A stretch of DNA of 40,310 nt from the NCBI GenBank assembly GCA_009691145.1, contig SHVG01000005.1:1-40310 (forward strand). Direction: 5' to 3'. Shown piece by piece: positions 18,541 through 28,785 of this stretch. The stretch is from Candidatus Planktophila sp. Lineage in GTDB: Bacteria; Actinomycetota; Actinomycetes; Nanopelagicales; Nanopelagicaceae. Position numbers and translations under genes: made by a program. Position 1 is the stretch's first letter. Each line of letters starts with the position of its first letter. Below the pieces are notes generated by a model. The model had not been told where the DNA came from, did no database searches, and saw only the letters and a program-made list of their open reading frames with translations.

Positions 18541-20888
<2,348 letters not shown>

Positions 20889-20896
20889 GCACAACA

Positions 20897-21151
20897 ATGG
20901 CACTTAACGTCGAATTAGTATCGCCAACACAACGTGTGTGGTCGGGGGAGGCAACCTCTGTCTCTGCACGGACAATTGATGGAGATCTCGGAATTTTAAC
21001 TGGGCACACACCTTTGTTTGGTGTCCTAGTTGACGGCGTTGTAAGCATTACTTCTATTGATGGGAGCACCACTGATTTCAACGTCAGTGGTGGCTTCTTA
21101 TCAGTGTCAAATAACAGAGTTTCAATTCTTACAGAAACAGTCAGTAATTAA
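20897..21151 (+). CDS. atpC: ATP synthase F1 subunit epsilon, short form
   Basis: It has 84 residues and covers the N-terminal beta-sandwich only, with LVSPTQRVWSGEATSVSART, GDLGILTGHTPL and SGGFLSVSNNRVSILTET. The usual 120-140 residue protein also has a C-terminal helical hairpin that can insert into F1 and inhibit ATP hydrolysis; here the frame ends (TAA 21149-21151) just where those helices would begin. No further epsilon-like coding is visible after the stop, since the convergent glpX begins 1 base on. Rotor coupling should persist but helix-based inhibition cannot. Confidence 0.92.
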   Translation: MALNVELVSPTQRVWSGEATSVSARTIDGDLGILTGHTPLFGVLVDGVVSITSIDGSTTDFNVSGGFLSVSNNRVSILTETVSN

Positions 21152-21152
21152 C

Positions 21153-22073
21153 CTACTTTAAGTGGTGCTCGGTTTCGATAACGCGGACCGTCTTGGACTG
21201 TCCACGCATCACAATTGATTGGCTAACCGCGCCAAAACTTGTATAGCGAATACCTTTTATTAACTCACCATCGGTGATTCCAGTAGCGGCTAAAAAAACA
21301 TCCTCAGAGTTCACTAGATCTTTGGTGTACAAAACCGCCCCTGATGCTTTGCCCTCGATATGCAGTTGTCCCTGAATCGCACCACCTAAACAGATCATCG
21401 CCACGGCGGCAATAACGCCTTCGGGGGTGCCTCCAATGCCCATCAAAAGATCGATTCCAGTATTGGGGCGTGCAGTTTCAATTGCAGCTGCAACATCCCC
21501 ATCTTGAATCAAACGGATACGTGCACCTGCAGCACGAATTTCGGAGATCAACTGCTCGTGACGAGGGCGATTTAAAACAACGACGGTGATATCACTGATC
21601 GCTAAGTTTTTAGCCTTTGCAACTGCTTTGATATTATCGGCCGTACTTGCATTGATATCGATAACATGCGCCGCCTCTGGCCCTGTAACAATCTTGTTCA
21701 TGTAAAAAGAGGTCTTTGGATCATACATTGTTCCGCGCGGTGAAAGAGCGATAACTGAGATCGCACCGTTCATTCCATTTGCTGTCAGCGATGTTCCATC
21801 GATTGGGTCTACTGCAACATCGCAGGATGGACCTTGCTGATTGCCAACGTGTTCTCCGTTGTGCAACATGGGGGCGTTATCTTTTTCACCCTCACCAATG
21901 ACAACAACTCCGGCCATATCAACGGTGTTAATCATTTCGCGCATCGCTTCGACAGCCGCCTTATCGGCTAAGTTTTTCTCACCTCGTCCGACCCAGGGTG
22001 CGGCCGCGATTGCAGCGGTTTCGGTTACTCGGATTAACTCAAGGGCTAAGTTACGATCTGGAATCGGTGACAT
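21153..22073 (-). CDS. glpX: fructose-1,6-bisphosphatase class II
   Basis: Gluconeogenic phosphatase of the GlpX (lithium-sensitive, inositol-phosphatase-like) fold. It has 306 residues. Metal-binding motifs are [12 protein letters not shown] (58-69) and [16 protein letters not shown] (85-100), and [15 protein letters not shown] is conserved. The ATG overlaps the murA stop (TAATG), so it is cotranscribed with and translationally coupled to murA. Its stop lies 1 base from the atpC stop on the other strand. Confidence 0.96.
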   Translation of the reverse strand: MSPIPDRNLALELIRVTETAAIAAAPWVGRGEKNLADKAAVEAMREMINTVDMAGVVVIGEGEKDNAPMLHNGEHVGNQQGPSCDVAVDPIDGTSLTANGMNGAISVIALSPRGTMYDPKTSFYMNKIVTGPEAAHVIDINASTADNIKAVAKAKNLAISDITVVVLNRPRHEQLISEIRAAGARIRLIQDGDVAAAIETARPNTGIDLLMGIGGTPEGVIAAVAMICLGGAIQGQLHIEGKASGAVLYTKDLVNSEDVFLAATGITDGELIKGIRYTSFGAVSQSIVMRGQSKTVRVIETEHHLK

Positions 22074-23332
22074 TATTCGCGGCTCACTTTGGCTCCTAGG
22101 GATACTAACTGGTGTGCAAAGTTAGGATAGCCTCGATCAATGTGAAAAGCCTGATCGATCGTCGTTTCTCCCTCGCTGACAAGGGCGGCCAAAATTAATC
22201 CCGCCCCAGCACGGATATCGGTCGCCTCAACGGGGGCACCAGAGAGCTCAGGTATACCGTCGATAGATGCGTGATGGCCATCGACTGAAATCTGCGCGCC
22301 AAGGCGAATTAGCTCGTTGACAAACATAAATCGAGATTCAAATACATTTTCAGTTACTAATGAGTGTCCATCAGCGATTGAGTTAAGGGCAATCACCATG
22401 GGCAGTAAATCAGTTGGAAAGCCAGGGTATGGAAGCGTTGCAACATCTATGGCCCGTGGCCTTGAATCCATACGGACACGAACTCCATCGGCAGTAGTTG
22501 TGACGATTGCACCGGCACTAGCTAATTTTTCGAGGGGGAGTTCGAGATCATGTGCACGTGCTCCATGGATTGTAATGTCGCCTCGAGTCATGGCTGCGGC
22601 AAATGCCCATGTCCCGGTGATGATGCGGTCAGGGATTGTTGCATGGGTGGTGGGATTGAGCTTTGTAACTCCAGTAATAGTAATTAGTGGGGTACCAAGG
22701 CCTTGAATCTGTGCGCCCATTGAGATGAGAAACTCTCCAAGATCAACGACATCGGGTTCGCGCGCAGCGTTATCGATGGTTGTTACACCCTTAGCTAAAA
22801 TGGCGGCCGTCATAATATTTTCCGTTGCACCGACGCTGGGGAAATCCAATTCCACTATCGCTCCGACTAATCCAGTCGGAGCTTCGGCGATTACATATCC
22901 ATGTTCGATATGCGCTCTAGCGCCAAGTGAGACTAACCCCTTAATATGAAAATCTAAACCACGCGAGCCGATTGCATCTCCACCAGGCAGAGCGACCTCG
23001 GCCTTACCAATGCGTGCAACCAGTGGCCCTAAAACATTTATCGATGCGCGCATCTTTCGAACGAGATCGTAATCGGCGCGATGGCCAAGGTTATCTGGTA
23101 CATCGATGGTGACGCTATCGCGTGCATGGACAACGGTGCAGCCTAAACGCGTCAATAAATCAGACATGATGTCGACATCGGCGATTTCAGGCACGTTGGT
23201 AATAGTTGTTTCGCCGGCCGCCAAAAGCGATGCCGCCATGAGTTTTAAGACCGAGTTCTTGGCACCAGTAACGGTGACTTCTCCGCGCAGATGGGCACCT
23301 CCCGTGATGCGGAAACGGTCCAGAGATGCCAT
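22073..23332 (-). CDS. murA: UDP-N-acetylglucosamine 1-carboxyvinyltransferase, Asp-type active site
   Basis: First committed enzyme of peptidoglycan synthesis, transferring enolpyruvate from PEP to UDP-GlcNAc. It has 419 residues. [16 protein letters not shown] contains the conserved Lys25/Asn26. The active-site loop reads [11 protein letters not shown], with D119 where most bacteria have the Cys alkylated by fosfomycin. Mycobacterium and Chlamydia have the same Asp, so intrinsic fosfomycin insensitivity is predicted. The C-terminal region includes [20 protein letters not shown] -10-like TAGACT ends 6 bases before the ATG, suggesting a leaderless murA-glpX mRNA. Confidence 0.96.
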   Translation of the reverse strand: MASLDRFRITGGAHLRGEVTVTGAKNSVLKLMAASLLAAGETTITNVPEIADVDIMSDLLTRLGCTVVHARDSVTIDVPDNLGHRADYDLVRKMRASINVLGPLVARIGKAEVALPGGDAIGSRGLDFHIKGLVSLGARAHIEHGYVIAEAPTGLVGAIVELDFPSVGATENIMTAAILAKGVTTIDNAAREPDVVDLGEFLISMGAQIQGLGTPLITITGVTKLNPTTHATIPDRIITGTWAFAAAMTRGDITIHGARAHDLELPLEKLASAGAIVTTTADGVRVRMDSRPRAIDVATLPYPGFPTDLLPMVIALNSIADGHSLVTENVFESRFMFVNELIRLGAQISVDGHHASIDGIPELSGAPVEATDIRAGAGLILAALVSEGETTIDQAFHIDRGYPNFAHQLVSLGAKVSRE

Positions 23333-23338
23333 GGCCGC

Positions 23339-23344
23339 AGTCTA
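23339..23344 (-). promoter_or_regulatory. -10 hexamer for leaderless murA
   Basis: Read on the minus strand this is TAGACT, ending 6 bases before the murA ATG. TTAACC (plus 23363-23368) lies 18 bases further up as a possible -35, inside the start of the divergent gene. Confidence 0.5.
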
Positions 23345-23348
23345 CTTA

Positions 23349-23354
23349 TAGGCT
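23349..23354 (+). promoter_or_regulatory. -10 hexamer for the leaderless adenosyltransferase gene
   Basis: TAGGCT ends 6 bases before the ATG at 23361, which favours 23361 over the ATG at 23355. It is 4 bases from the opposing murA hexamer, so the two promoters share a gap of under 30 bases. Confidence 0.45.
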
Positions 23355-23360
23355 ATGGGC

Positions 23361-23933
23361 ATGGTTAATTTAACCCGTATTTACACCAAGACCGGCGATG
23401 ACGGCACGACATCTCTTGGAGACATGAGCAGAACCTCTAAGAATGATCCACGCCTTGAGGCATATGCCACAGTCGATGAAGCAAACTCCTCTATCGGCGT
23501 AGTGCTTGCAAGCGATGAGTTGAGCCCCGATGTACGCGCTCTATTAGTGCGAATCCAAAATGATTTATTTGATGTTGGCGCAGATTTATGTACACCCGTT
23601 GTTGATTCGCCAGCCTTTGAGCCACTGCGAGTTCTTGAATCACAGATCACTTATTTAGAAGAACAGATTGATAAGTACAATGCAGATCTCGAATCCCTGC
23701 GCTCATTTGTGCTGCCATCTGGCACACCTGCAGCAGCTCATTTGCACGTTGCCCGCACTGTGTTGCGCCGTGCTGAGCGATGCACATGGGCTGCGATTCA
23801 TGCATTTGGTGCCGGAGTTAGCCCAGTAACTGCAAAGTATTTAAATCGCTGTTCGGATCTTCTCTTTGTTTTAGCGCGTTATGCAAATAAAGAGATTGGT
23901 GATCAGTTATGGGTACCGGGGGCGAACCGCTAG
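23361..23933 (+). CDS. PduO-type ATP:cob(I)alamin adenosyltransferase
   Basis: Transfers the adenosyl group of ATP to cob(I)alamin, giving coenzyme B12. It has 190 residues. The N-terminal ATP loop is RIYTKTGDDGTTSLGD, DEANSSIGVVLA follows, and the C-terminal signature is KYLNRCSDLLFVLARYAN. This is the trimeric PduO/MMAB family rather than CobA. The ATG at 23355 is in frame two codons earlier and cannot be excluded. The stop (23931-23933) directly abuts the stop of the convergent secreted-protein gene. Confidence 0.93.
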   Translation: MVNLTRIYTKTGDDGTTSLGDMSRTSKNDPRLEAYATVDEANSSIGVVLASDELSPDVRALLVRIQNDLFDVGADLCTPVVDSPAFEPLRVLESQITYLEEQIDKYNADLESLRSFVLPSGTPAAAHLHVARTVLRRAERCTWAAIHAFGAGVSPVTAKYLNRCSDLLFVLARYANKEIGDQLWVPGANR

Positions 23934-24569
23934 TTATTTGCTGGGGGTATACGTAGAAGAGGCAGTGTTATCGCCAACCGGATCGTGATGGCATTTAGCC
24001 GATATCCCCGTAACAATATGTTTAAGTGCCAGGTTTTCCTCACTAATCAAAAGAACTGTCGTAATCTGTCTAGCCGCCGTTGCTTTTACTAGAGTTCGAA
24101 TTGTGCCAAAGGTGCGAAGAGTTTTATTATCGACAGAGCTCTCACCTACAAGATTTGCATTGATTTCCCACCAAGTGCAGCCAGTCAGTGATGCGATCTG
24201 AACCGCTCCGCACGAGTATTTTTCGCAGATCCGCACACCATCGACAAGTTGAGCTAGCTGGCGAGTCAAGACTGCACTGTTAGAGGCTGTACCGATTAAC
24301 TCTTTCGCCGTTGGAATTTTTGCAAAGACTTCGCCGTTGGATTTAAATCCCGCTGGTGGCCACTTGGGTGAAGGAGAAGGAGACAGTGTCTTTTTTGCCC
24401 TCTTCTTGGGAACTACTTTCTTGGCTGCAACGGCCTTCTTGGTTGCCGTTGCCTTAGGTGTGGGCGTAGCTGTTGCCTTAGGTGTGGGCGTTGGAGTTAT
24501 GGTCGCTGCATCTGCAGCTGGTGTGATTAAAAGAGTGGCCATCACCAGCACAACTAAAGGTTTAATCAC
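23934..24569 (-). CDS. secreted protein with Pro/Thr/Lys-rich linker, unknown function
   Basis: It has 211 residues from the GTG at 24569, which is chosen because a signal peptide (IKPLVVLVMATLLI...ADA, cleavage near residue 21) starts there. Residues 23-70 or so are a low-complexity linker of TPTPTPKATA-type repeats, then Lys-rich (AAKKVVPKKRAKK), then SPSPSPKWPP. The C-terminal domain (about 75-205) has cysteines at 115, 120, 131 and 193, possibly two disulphides, with ICEKYSCGAVQIASLTGCTWWE. I do not recognise this domain. The start overlaps the permease gene by 8 bases, so it is the third gene of the ABC operon. The basic linker suggests contact with the anionic cell wall (inference). Confidence 0.75.
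   Translation of the reverse strand: MIKPLVVLVMATLLITPAADAATITPTPTPKATATPTPKATATKKAVAAKKVVPKKRAKKTLSPSPSPKWPPAGFKSNGEVFAKIPTAKELIGTASNSAVLTRQLAQLVDGVRICEKYSCGAVQIASLTGCTWWEINANLVGESSVDNKTLRTFGTIRTLVKATAARQITTVLLISEENLALKHIVTGISAKCHHDPVGDNTASSTYTPSK
24448..24491 (-). repeat. 24-bp coding repeat in the linker region
   Basis: A 20-base unit at 24448-24467 recurs at 24472-24491, a period of 24 bases (8 codons). It encodes the TPTPKATA-type repeat of the secreted protein, a likely site of length variation between strains. Confidence 0.7.
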
Positions 24570-25356
24570 GATCCCACTTAAATTTTCGTACTGAAAAGAA
24601 GATGCCAATAGCCAGCCATGCCAGAAGAATCGTAAAGGTACGCCCATTTTCCCAGGATTTTGCAACCTCTTGTCCTGCAAATGAATCAGGCAAAAATACC
24701 GATCGCATTCCCTGTGTGAGCCATTTAAGCGGGAATATCGCTGCGATCTGCTGCATCCAGGGTGGAAGCTGTGTAAAGATTAAAAAGACACCGCTGAAAA
24801 ACTGCAAGATGATCACGATGGGCGATACCACGGCAGATGCACCGCGGCCACTCTTTGGCACTACTGAAAATGCAATACCGAGGGCAGTCGAGCATCCGCT
24901 ACCAAGCAAAACTAGCCAGGTAAAAGTAATCCATTTATTAATATCGGTCGGTATTTCAACGCCAAAAAAGATTAATCCAAATCCTAGAAGCATGAGAATT
25001 TGGATAACCATACTGACCGAGACCAAGATAGCTTTTCCAATAAAATAACTTGATGCGGGCATCGGTGTACCGCGCAGACGTTTGAGTGCACCGAAATCGC
25101 GCTCGAGTGGGATGGTGATGGCAAGTGCCTGGAAACCCGTGTTTACAAGGCCCGATGCGATCATTCCTGCGACAAAGTACTGCGAAAAAGTTACTCCGGG
25201 GGCGATAGTGTCTTTAAAGACCGAGCCAAAAATTACGAGCAAGATGACTGGAAATAAAAGAGTAAAGACAACGGATTCGCGCTGGCGTGCAAATTGGCGG
25301 ATCTCTAAGCCACCTCGGCGCACGCCCAGTGATAGGGCGCTCGGAATCTTATTCAT
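24562..25356 (-). CDS. ABC-2 type transporter permease
   Basis: Membrane half of an ABC exporter. It has 264 residues with an N-terminal cytoplasmic segment (SLGVRRGGLEIRQFARQRES) and about six membrane helices. The ABC-2 mid-region PLERDFGALKRLRGTPMPASSYFIGKAIL is the conserved coupling segment, and PLKWLTQGMRSVFLPDSF precedes the last helix. Its ATG overlaps the end of the ATPase gene by 8 bases, and its own end overlaps the secreted-protein start by 8 bases. The substrate is unknown; the family exports drugs, lipids or wall precursors. Confidence 0.9.
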   Translation of the reverse strand: MNKIPSALSLGVRRGGLEIRQFARQRESVVFTLLFPVILLVIFGSVFKDTIAPGVTFSQYFVAGMIASGLVNTGFQALAITIPLERDFGALKRLRGTPMPASSYFIGKAILVSVSMVIQILMLLGFGLIFFGVEIPTDINKWITFTWLVLLGSGCSTALGIAFSVVPKSGRGASAVVSPIVIILQFFSGVFLIFTQLPPWMQQIAAIFPLKWLTQGMRSVFLPDSFAGQEVAKSWENGRTFTILLAWLAIGIFFSVRKFKWDRD

Positions 25357-26200
25357 GGCTCATGCCAATCATTGCCAAATAAATATCCTCCAGCGATGGG
25401 CGAGTAACGGTGAGCTCTGGGATCTCCCCGTTAAATTGCGCAGTTAATCTATTAACAACTGAAGTTGGATTATCAGTTGCCTCTGACTTTATCTCATCTC
25501 CATCGCGCCAAGAGACCAAAGCCTGCGCCCTGCTACGCCCACCGAGCTCGGTGGGAGTCGATATTTCAAGTATCTGACCATTGTTAATGACACCAACACG
25601 ATCGGCCAGAGCTTCGGCCTCATCTAAGTAGTGAGTGGTTAAGAGAATTGTTGTGCCATCACCACGGAGTTTTTCGATCAGCGCCCAAAAGCTGCGGCGG
25701 GCCTCGGGGTCAAAGCCCGTTGTGGGCTCATCGAGGAATAGAAGCTCGGGATTGCCGATGATGCCAAGGGCAACATCTAAGCGTCTGCGTTGTCCTCCCG
25801 ATAGCTTTCGAATAAGTGAGCCGGCTTTCTCATCTAATCCAACGGAGTTAATAACCTCTTCGACGTTGCGAGGATTGGAGTAATAGGCACTGAAATGTTC
25901 AATCGTCTCAATAACCGTTAGATCACCTGAATCTGATGTCGACTGCAGAACGATGCCGATACGATTTCGCCACTCGCGCGCGGCATGGCCCTCGTTGTGG
26001 GGATCAAAACCCAAAACCCGCACATCCCCGCTATCGCGCCTACGAAAGCCCTCAAGGATTTCTACAGTGGTTGTCTTTCCTGCACCATTTGGGCCAAGAA
26101 GGGCAAAGATTTCACCCGTTGCAATACTTAGATCTATCCCACGCACTGCATCGACTTGGCCATAGCTCTTCTTTAAGCCAATGACCTCGATAGCGTTCAT
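25349..26200 (-). CDS. ABC transporter ATP-binding protein
   Basis: ATPase half of the ABC-2 exporter. It has 283 residues. Walker A is LLGPNGAGKTTTVEILEG (33-50), with Q-loop IGIVLQSTSD, signature IRKLSGGQRRRLDVALGI, Walker B ELLFLDEPTTGFDPEA and switch His in TTHYLDEAEALADR. The C-terminal 70 residues follow the DrrA/NatA-type layout of self-resistance or export systems. The ATG has TAGTAT 6 bases upstream, predicting a leaderless three-gene mRNA: ATPase, permease, secreted protein. Confidence 0.94.
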   Translation of the reverse strand: MNAIEVIGLKKSYGQVDAVRGIDLSIATGEIFALLGPNGAGKTTTVEILEGFRRRDSGDVRVLGFDPHNEGHAAREWRNRIGIVLQSTSDSGDLTVIETIEHFSAYYSNPRNVEEVINSVGLDEKAGSLIRKLSGGQRRRLDVALGIIGNPELLFLDEPTTGFDPEARRSFWALIEKLRGDGTTILLTTHYLDEAEALADRVGVINNGQILEISTPTELGGRSRAQALVSWRDGDEIKSEATDNPTSVVNRLTAQFNGEIPELTVTRPSLEDIYLAMIGMSHE

Positions 26201-26206
26201 ATGGAG

Positions 26207-26216
26207 ATACTACTAT
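26207..26216. promoter_or_regulatory. overlapping divergent -10 elements
   Basis: On the minus strand TAGTAT (26212-26207) ends 6 bases before the ABC ATPase ATG. On the plus strand TACTAT (26211-26216), or GAAAAT (26219-26224, six bases before the ATG at 26231, with TTCATA 17 bases up), could serve the small zinc protein. The two promoters occupy a 30-base gap. Confidence 0.45.
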
Positions 26217-26230
26217 GCGAAAATAGCGCC

Positions 26231-26542
26231 ATGAGCCCGCGCAGAAACTACCCCAAGAACAAGCGGCCAAAACCTGATGATCGCGATATCGCCGCATCTA
26301 ACCAAACATTTGAAGAGCACAGTGAGGGTCTCTACACGGTCCGCAAATTAACGGGCTCGGCATCTAATAAACCATATCGCTGTCCAGGATGCGATCAGAT
26401 GATTCCGCTTGCAACTCCGCACATAGTTGCATGGCTAGAAGATGATGAAGAGAGCCGTCGTCATTGGCACAGTGCATGTTGGGCCAAGAAAGATAAGCGT
26501 CGACCTAATACCGAACGAACACGCAACGCTCCGAGATTTTAA
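26231..26542 (+). CDS. small conserved actinobacterial zinc-binding-type protein
   Basis: It has 103 residues from the ATG at 26231. The basic N-terminus MSPRRNYPKNKRPKPDD is probably disordered. The core has YRCPGCDQMI (C51, C54), PHIVAW (H64) and RRHWHSACW (H78, H80, C83), a likely zinc site. From memory of Actinobacteria, similar proteins sharing YRCPGCDQ.I...HVVAW...RHWH.ACW are often labelled 'ATP/GTP-binding' without a visible P-loop; I see none here. Function is unknown. An in-frame ATG at 26201 would add residues unlike that family. Its stop is 12 bases from the convergent dehydrogenase stop. Confidence 0.8.
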   Translation: MSPRRNYPKNKRPKPDDRDIAASNQTFEEHSEGLYTVRKLTGSASNKPYRCPGCDQMIPLATPHIVAWLEDDEESRRHWHSACWAKKDKRRPNTERTRNAPRF

Positions 26543-26554
26543 CCCTCGTTATTT

Positions 26555-28036
26555 TTAACCTAGCCGACCTTTAAGTAGTTTGGTTAATTTAATTACTAAT
26601 CTGTCATCTTGTGGTCGGCGTTTGAAACTGAGGAAATGTAGCGGCAGGTAAAAGCGTGTGCGCACAATGGTGCGTGCAAATGTGTATTCCAATAGCCCTT
26701 CAGGGCCATGAACTCGGCCAGAGCCACTATCTTTTACGCCCCCAAAGGGTACTGAAGGGATTGTCGCAAAGGAAAATGTCGAGTTGATTGCAACCATTCC
26801 ACAATGCAGTTGTGATGCGATCTTCTTGCCTTTTCGCTTAGACCAGACATTTGCTCCAAGTCCATAGGCAGATGCATTCGATAGGTCAATCGCTTCGCGC
26901 ATTGTTGCAACACGATTAATAATAATGATCGGGCCAAATGTTTCCTCGCGTACTGCAGTTGAATCCTCGGGCACATCGATTAAGACAACGGGCTGCACAA
27001 ATGGGGCTTTGACTGATTGCGGGCCACCGTAAACACATGTGCCACCGTCAGCGATCGCGGCTTTGATGTGGGATCGAATAACTTTAATCTGCGAAGGCAT
27101 AGTTGCAGGTCCGTAGTTTCCATCTCCCGATGCGCCTGCATGAATCGTTGCCGCTAGCTCTATCGCACGGGCAATGAACTCATCGGCAAGCTTTTCATCG
27201 ACATAAACACGCTCTGCGCCTATACATGACTGGCCAGCATTGGCCATTGCCGACCACATCGTTGCATCAACGGCGCGTTTAACATCGGCATCGGCGGCGA
27301 CGATCACAGGATCTTTTCCGCCACATTCAAGCACCACTGGAACCATAACCGTTGCGCATTGTGCAGCAACTAACTTAGCCGTACGGGTAGAGCCGGTAAA
27401 TGAGATTTTATCGATCCCACTTACACAAAGGGCTCTACCGGTTTCACCAAATCCTGTAATCGTTGTAAAGATATCGGCGAAGGGTGCGACCTCATTGAAA
27501 GCCTCTTCGAGCCACATTCCAACACCTGGCGTGAACTCACTTGGTTTAAATACAACAGTATTTCCCGCAGCTAAAGCATATGAAATTGAACCAGCGGGAG
27601 TAAAGAGGGGATAGTTCCATGGCCCGATTACACCAACAACACCCAGCGGTGAGCGCTCAACGGTAGCCGACATGTTTGCCATTAATAATCCAGGGCGACG
27701 AAAAGATGTACGCATAATCGATTCGGCATGGCGTGCAGCCCAACCAATGTGGCTTACCGCGATACTGACTTCAAGCTTTGCATCACTTAGTGGCTTGCCA
27801 GTTTCAAGGCAGATTAAATCGGCGATCTGATCGATACGGTTAATAATGAGCGAGCTCCAAGCCAGCAAAACTCTCTTGCGTCCACTAAAACCCAGCCCCT
27901 GCCACTGTGCAGTTGCTAGCCGGGCATGTACCACTACATCTGCGACTTCACCCTTACTTATAATTGGATATGTTCCAATTACTTCATCAGTGACTGGATT
28001 GTACGAATTAAATGAGGGCCTACGTTTAGTTGCCAT
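26555..28036 (-). CDS. aldehyde dehydrogenase family protein ([25 protein letters not shown])
   Basis: NAD(P)-dependent oxidation of an aldehyde to its acid. It has 493 residues from the ATG at 28036. PWNYP carries oxyanion Asn141, KPSEFTP carries cofactor Lys164, FTGSTRTAK is the cofactor loop, LECGGKDP carries general base Glu237, and NAGQSCIGAERV carries catalytic Cys271. The C-terminal part (GSGRVHGPEGLLEYTFARTIV and a hydrophobic tail FYLPLHFLSF) resembles mycobacterial GabD2-type enzymes. The substrate cannot be fixed from sequence. A longer frame to 28066 would overlap the promoter; TACGCT ends 7 bases before 28036, favouring this start. Confidence 0.88.
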   Translation of the reverse strand: MATKRRPSFNSYNPVTDEVIGTYPIISKGEVADVVVHARLATAQWQGLGFSGRKRVLLAWSSLIINRIDQIADLICLETGKPLSDAKLEVSIAVSHIGWAARHAESIMRTSFRRPGLLMANMSATVERSPLGVVGVIGPWNYPLFTPAGSISYALAAGNTVVFKPSEFTPGVGMWLEEAFNEVAPFADIFTTITGFGETGRALCVSGIDKISFTGSTRTAKLVAAQCATVMVPVVLECGGKDPVIVAADADVKRAVDATMWSAMANAGQSCIGAERVYVDEKLADEFIARAIELAATIHAGASGDGNYGPATMPSQIKVIRSHIKAAIADGGTCVYGGPQSVKAPFVQPVVLIDVPEDSTAVREETFGPIIIINRVATMREAIDLSNASAYGLGANVWSKRKGKKIASQLHCGMVAINSTFSFATIPSVPFGGVKDSGSGRVHGPEGLLEYTFARTIVRTRFYLPLHFLSFKRRPQDDRLVIKLTKLLKGRLG

Positions 28037-28043
28037 GGTTAGA

Positions 28044-28067
28044 AGCGTAGTCGTGTGCCGATACAAT
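28044..28067. promoter_or_regulatory. divergent leaderless promoters in a 38-base gap
   Basis: Minus strand: TACGCT (28049-28044) ends 7 bases before the dehydrogenase ATG, with TTCAAA 17 bases above it as -35. Plus strand: TACAAT (28062-28067) ends 7 bases before the hydrolase ATG, with TTAGAA 17 bases above. The -35 of each overlaps the -10 or spacer of the other. Confidence 0.55.
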
Positions 28068-28074
28068 TTGAAGT

Positions 28075-28785
28075 ATGCCTGAGATTCTCAGATCCAGTAC
28101 AACTTTGCCAGCATTGCGCACGCCTTTTCATGTTATTACTAGCGATGGCATAGATCTCATTGGAGAAGTAGCTGCGCCACTCGGGGTTAGCCGTGGGGGG
28201 ATTCTCTGTCTGCATCCACTACCAACGGCCGGCGGAATGATGGATAGCCATATATTTAAAAAGGCGGCCAACAGACTGCCTGCGATGGCTGGAATCACTG
28301 TTGTTCGCTTTAACTCGCGAGGGACAACTAGTAAGGCCGGCAGTAGTACGGGTGAGTTCGATAACGGAAACGCCGAGGCCTTAGATGTTCAAGCGATGCT
28401 TGCATACTGCTTTGAGAGCTTAAAACTTGAGAACGTATGGGTTGTTGGCTGGTCATTTGGAACAGAGTTAGCACTGCGTCATGCCAAAGATGCACGACAT
28501 AAAGGTTTGATTTTATTAAGCCCACCGCTACGAACAACTAGCGATGACGACTTACTATATTGGAACAGCGATCCGCGTCCGATTACGGCTCTTGTGCCCG
28601 AGTTAGATGATTATTTAAGACCAGAAGAGGCACGCATACGCTTTGCCATTCTCCCTACATTAAAGATCGAGGCAGTTGCAGGTGCCAAGCACTTATGGCT
28701 CGGCGAACCATCTGTTCACCACGTTTTATCGCAGATTAATTCGATTGTGACTGGAGATTCAGCCGAGCTCCCGCTGGAGTTTTAA
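28075..28785 (+). CDS. alpha/beta hydrolase
   Basis: It has 236 residues in an alpha/beta-hydrolase fold. GGILCLHPLPTAGG is the oxyanion-side strand-loop. VVRFNSRGTTSKAGSS is typical of the small hydrolases that open with CHPHP-like motifs. The nucleophile elbow GWSFG is at 125-129 (Ser127). The C-terminal AGAKHLWLGEP carries the probable catalytic His. No signal peptide is seen, so it is cytoplasmic. The substrate is unknown; it may be related to the divergent dehydrogenase by shared control only. Its last 4 bases overlap the convergent permease gene. Confidence 0.85.
   Translation: MPEILRSSTTLPALRTPFHVITSDGIDLIGEVAAPLGVSRGGILCLHPLPTAGGMMDSHIFKKAANRLPAMAGITVVRFNSRGTTSKAGSSTGEFDNGNAEALDVQAMLAYCFESLKLENVWVVGWSFGTELALRHAKDARHKGLILLSPPLRTTSDDDLLYWNSDPRPITALVPELDDYLRPEEARIRFAILPTLKIEAVAGAKHLWLGEPSVHHVLSQINSIVTGDSAELPLEF

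Noticed and set aside
26201-26230. Start of the small zinc protein at the ATG at 26201
   Set aside because: The added residues lie in the divergent promoter and do not resemble the basic MSPRRN N-terminus expected for the family.
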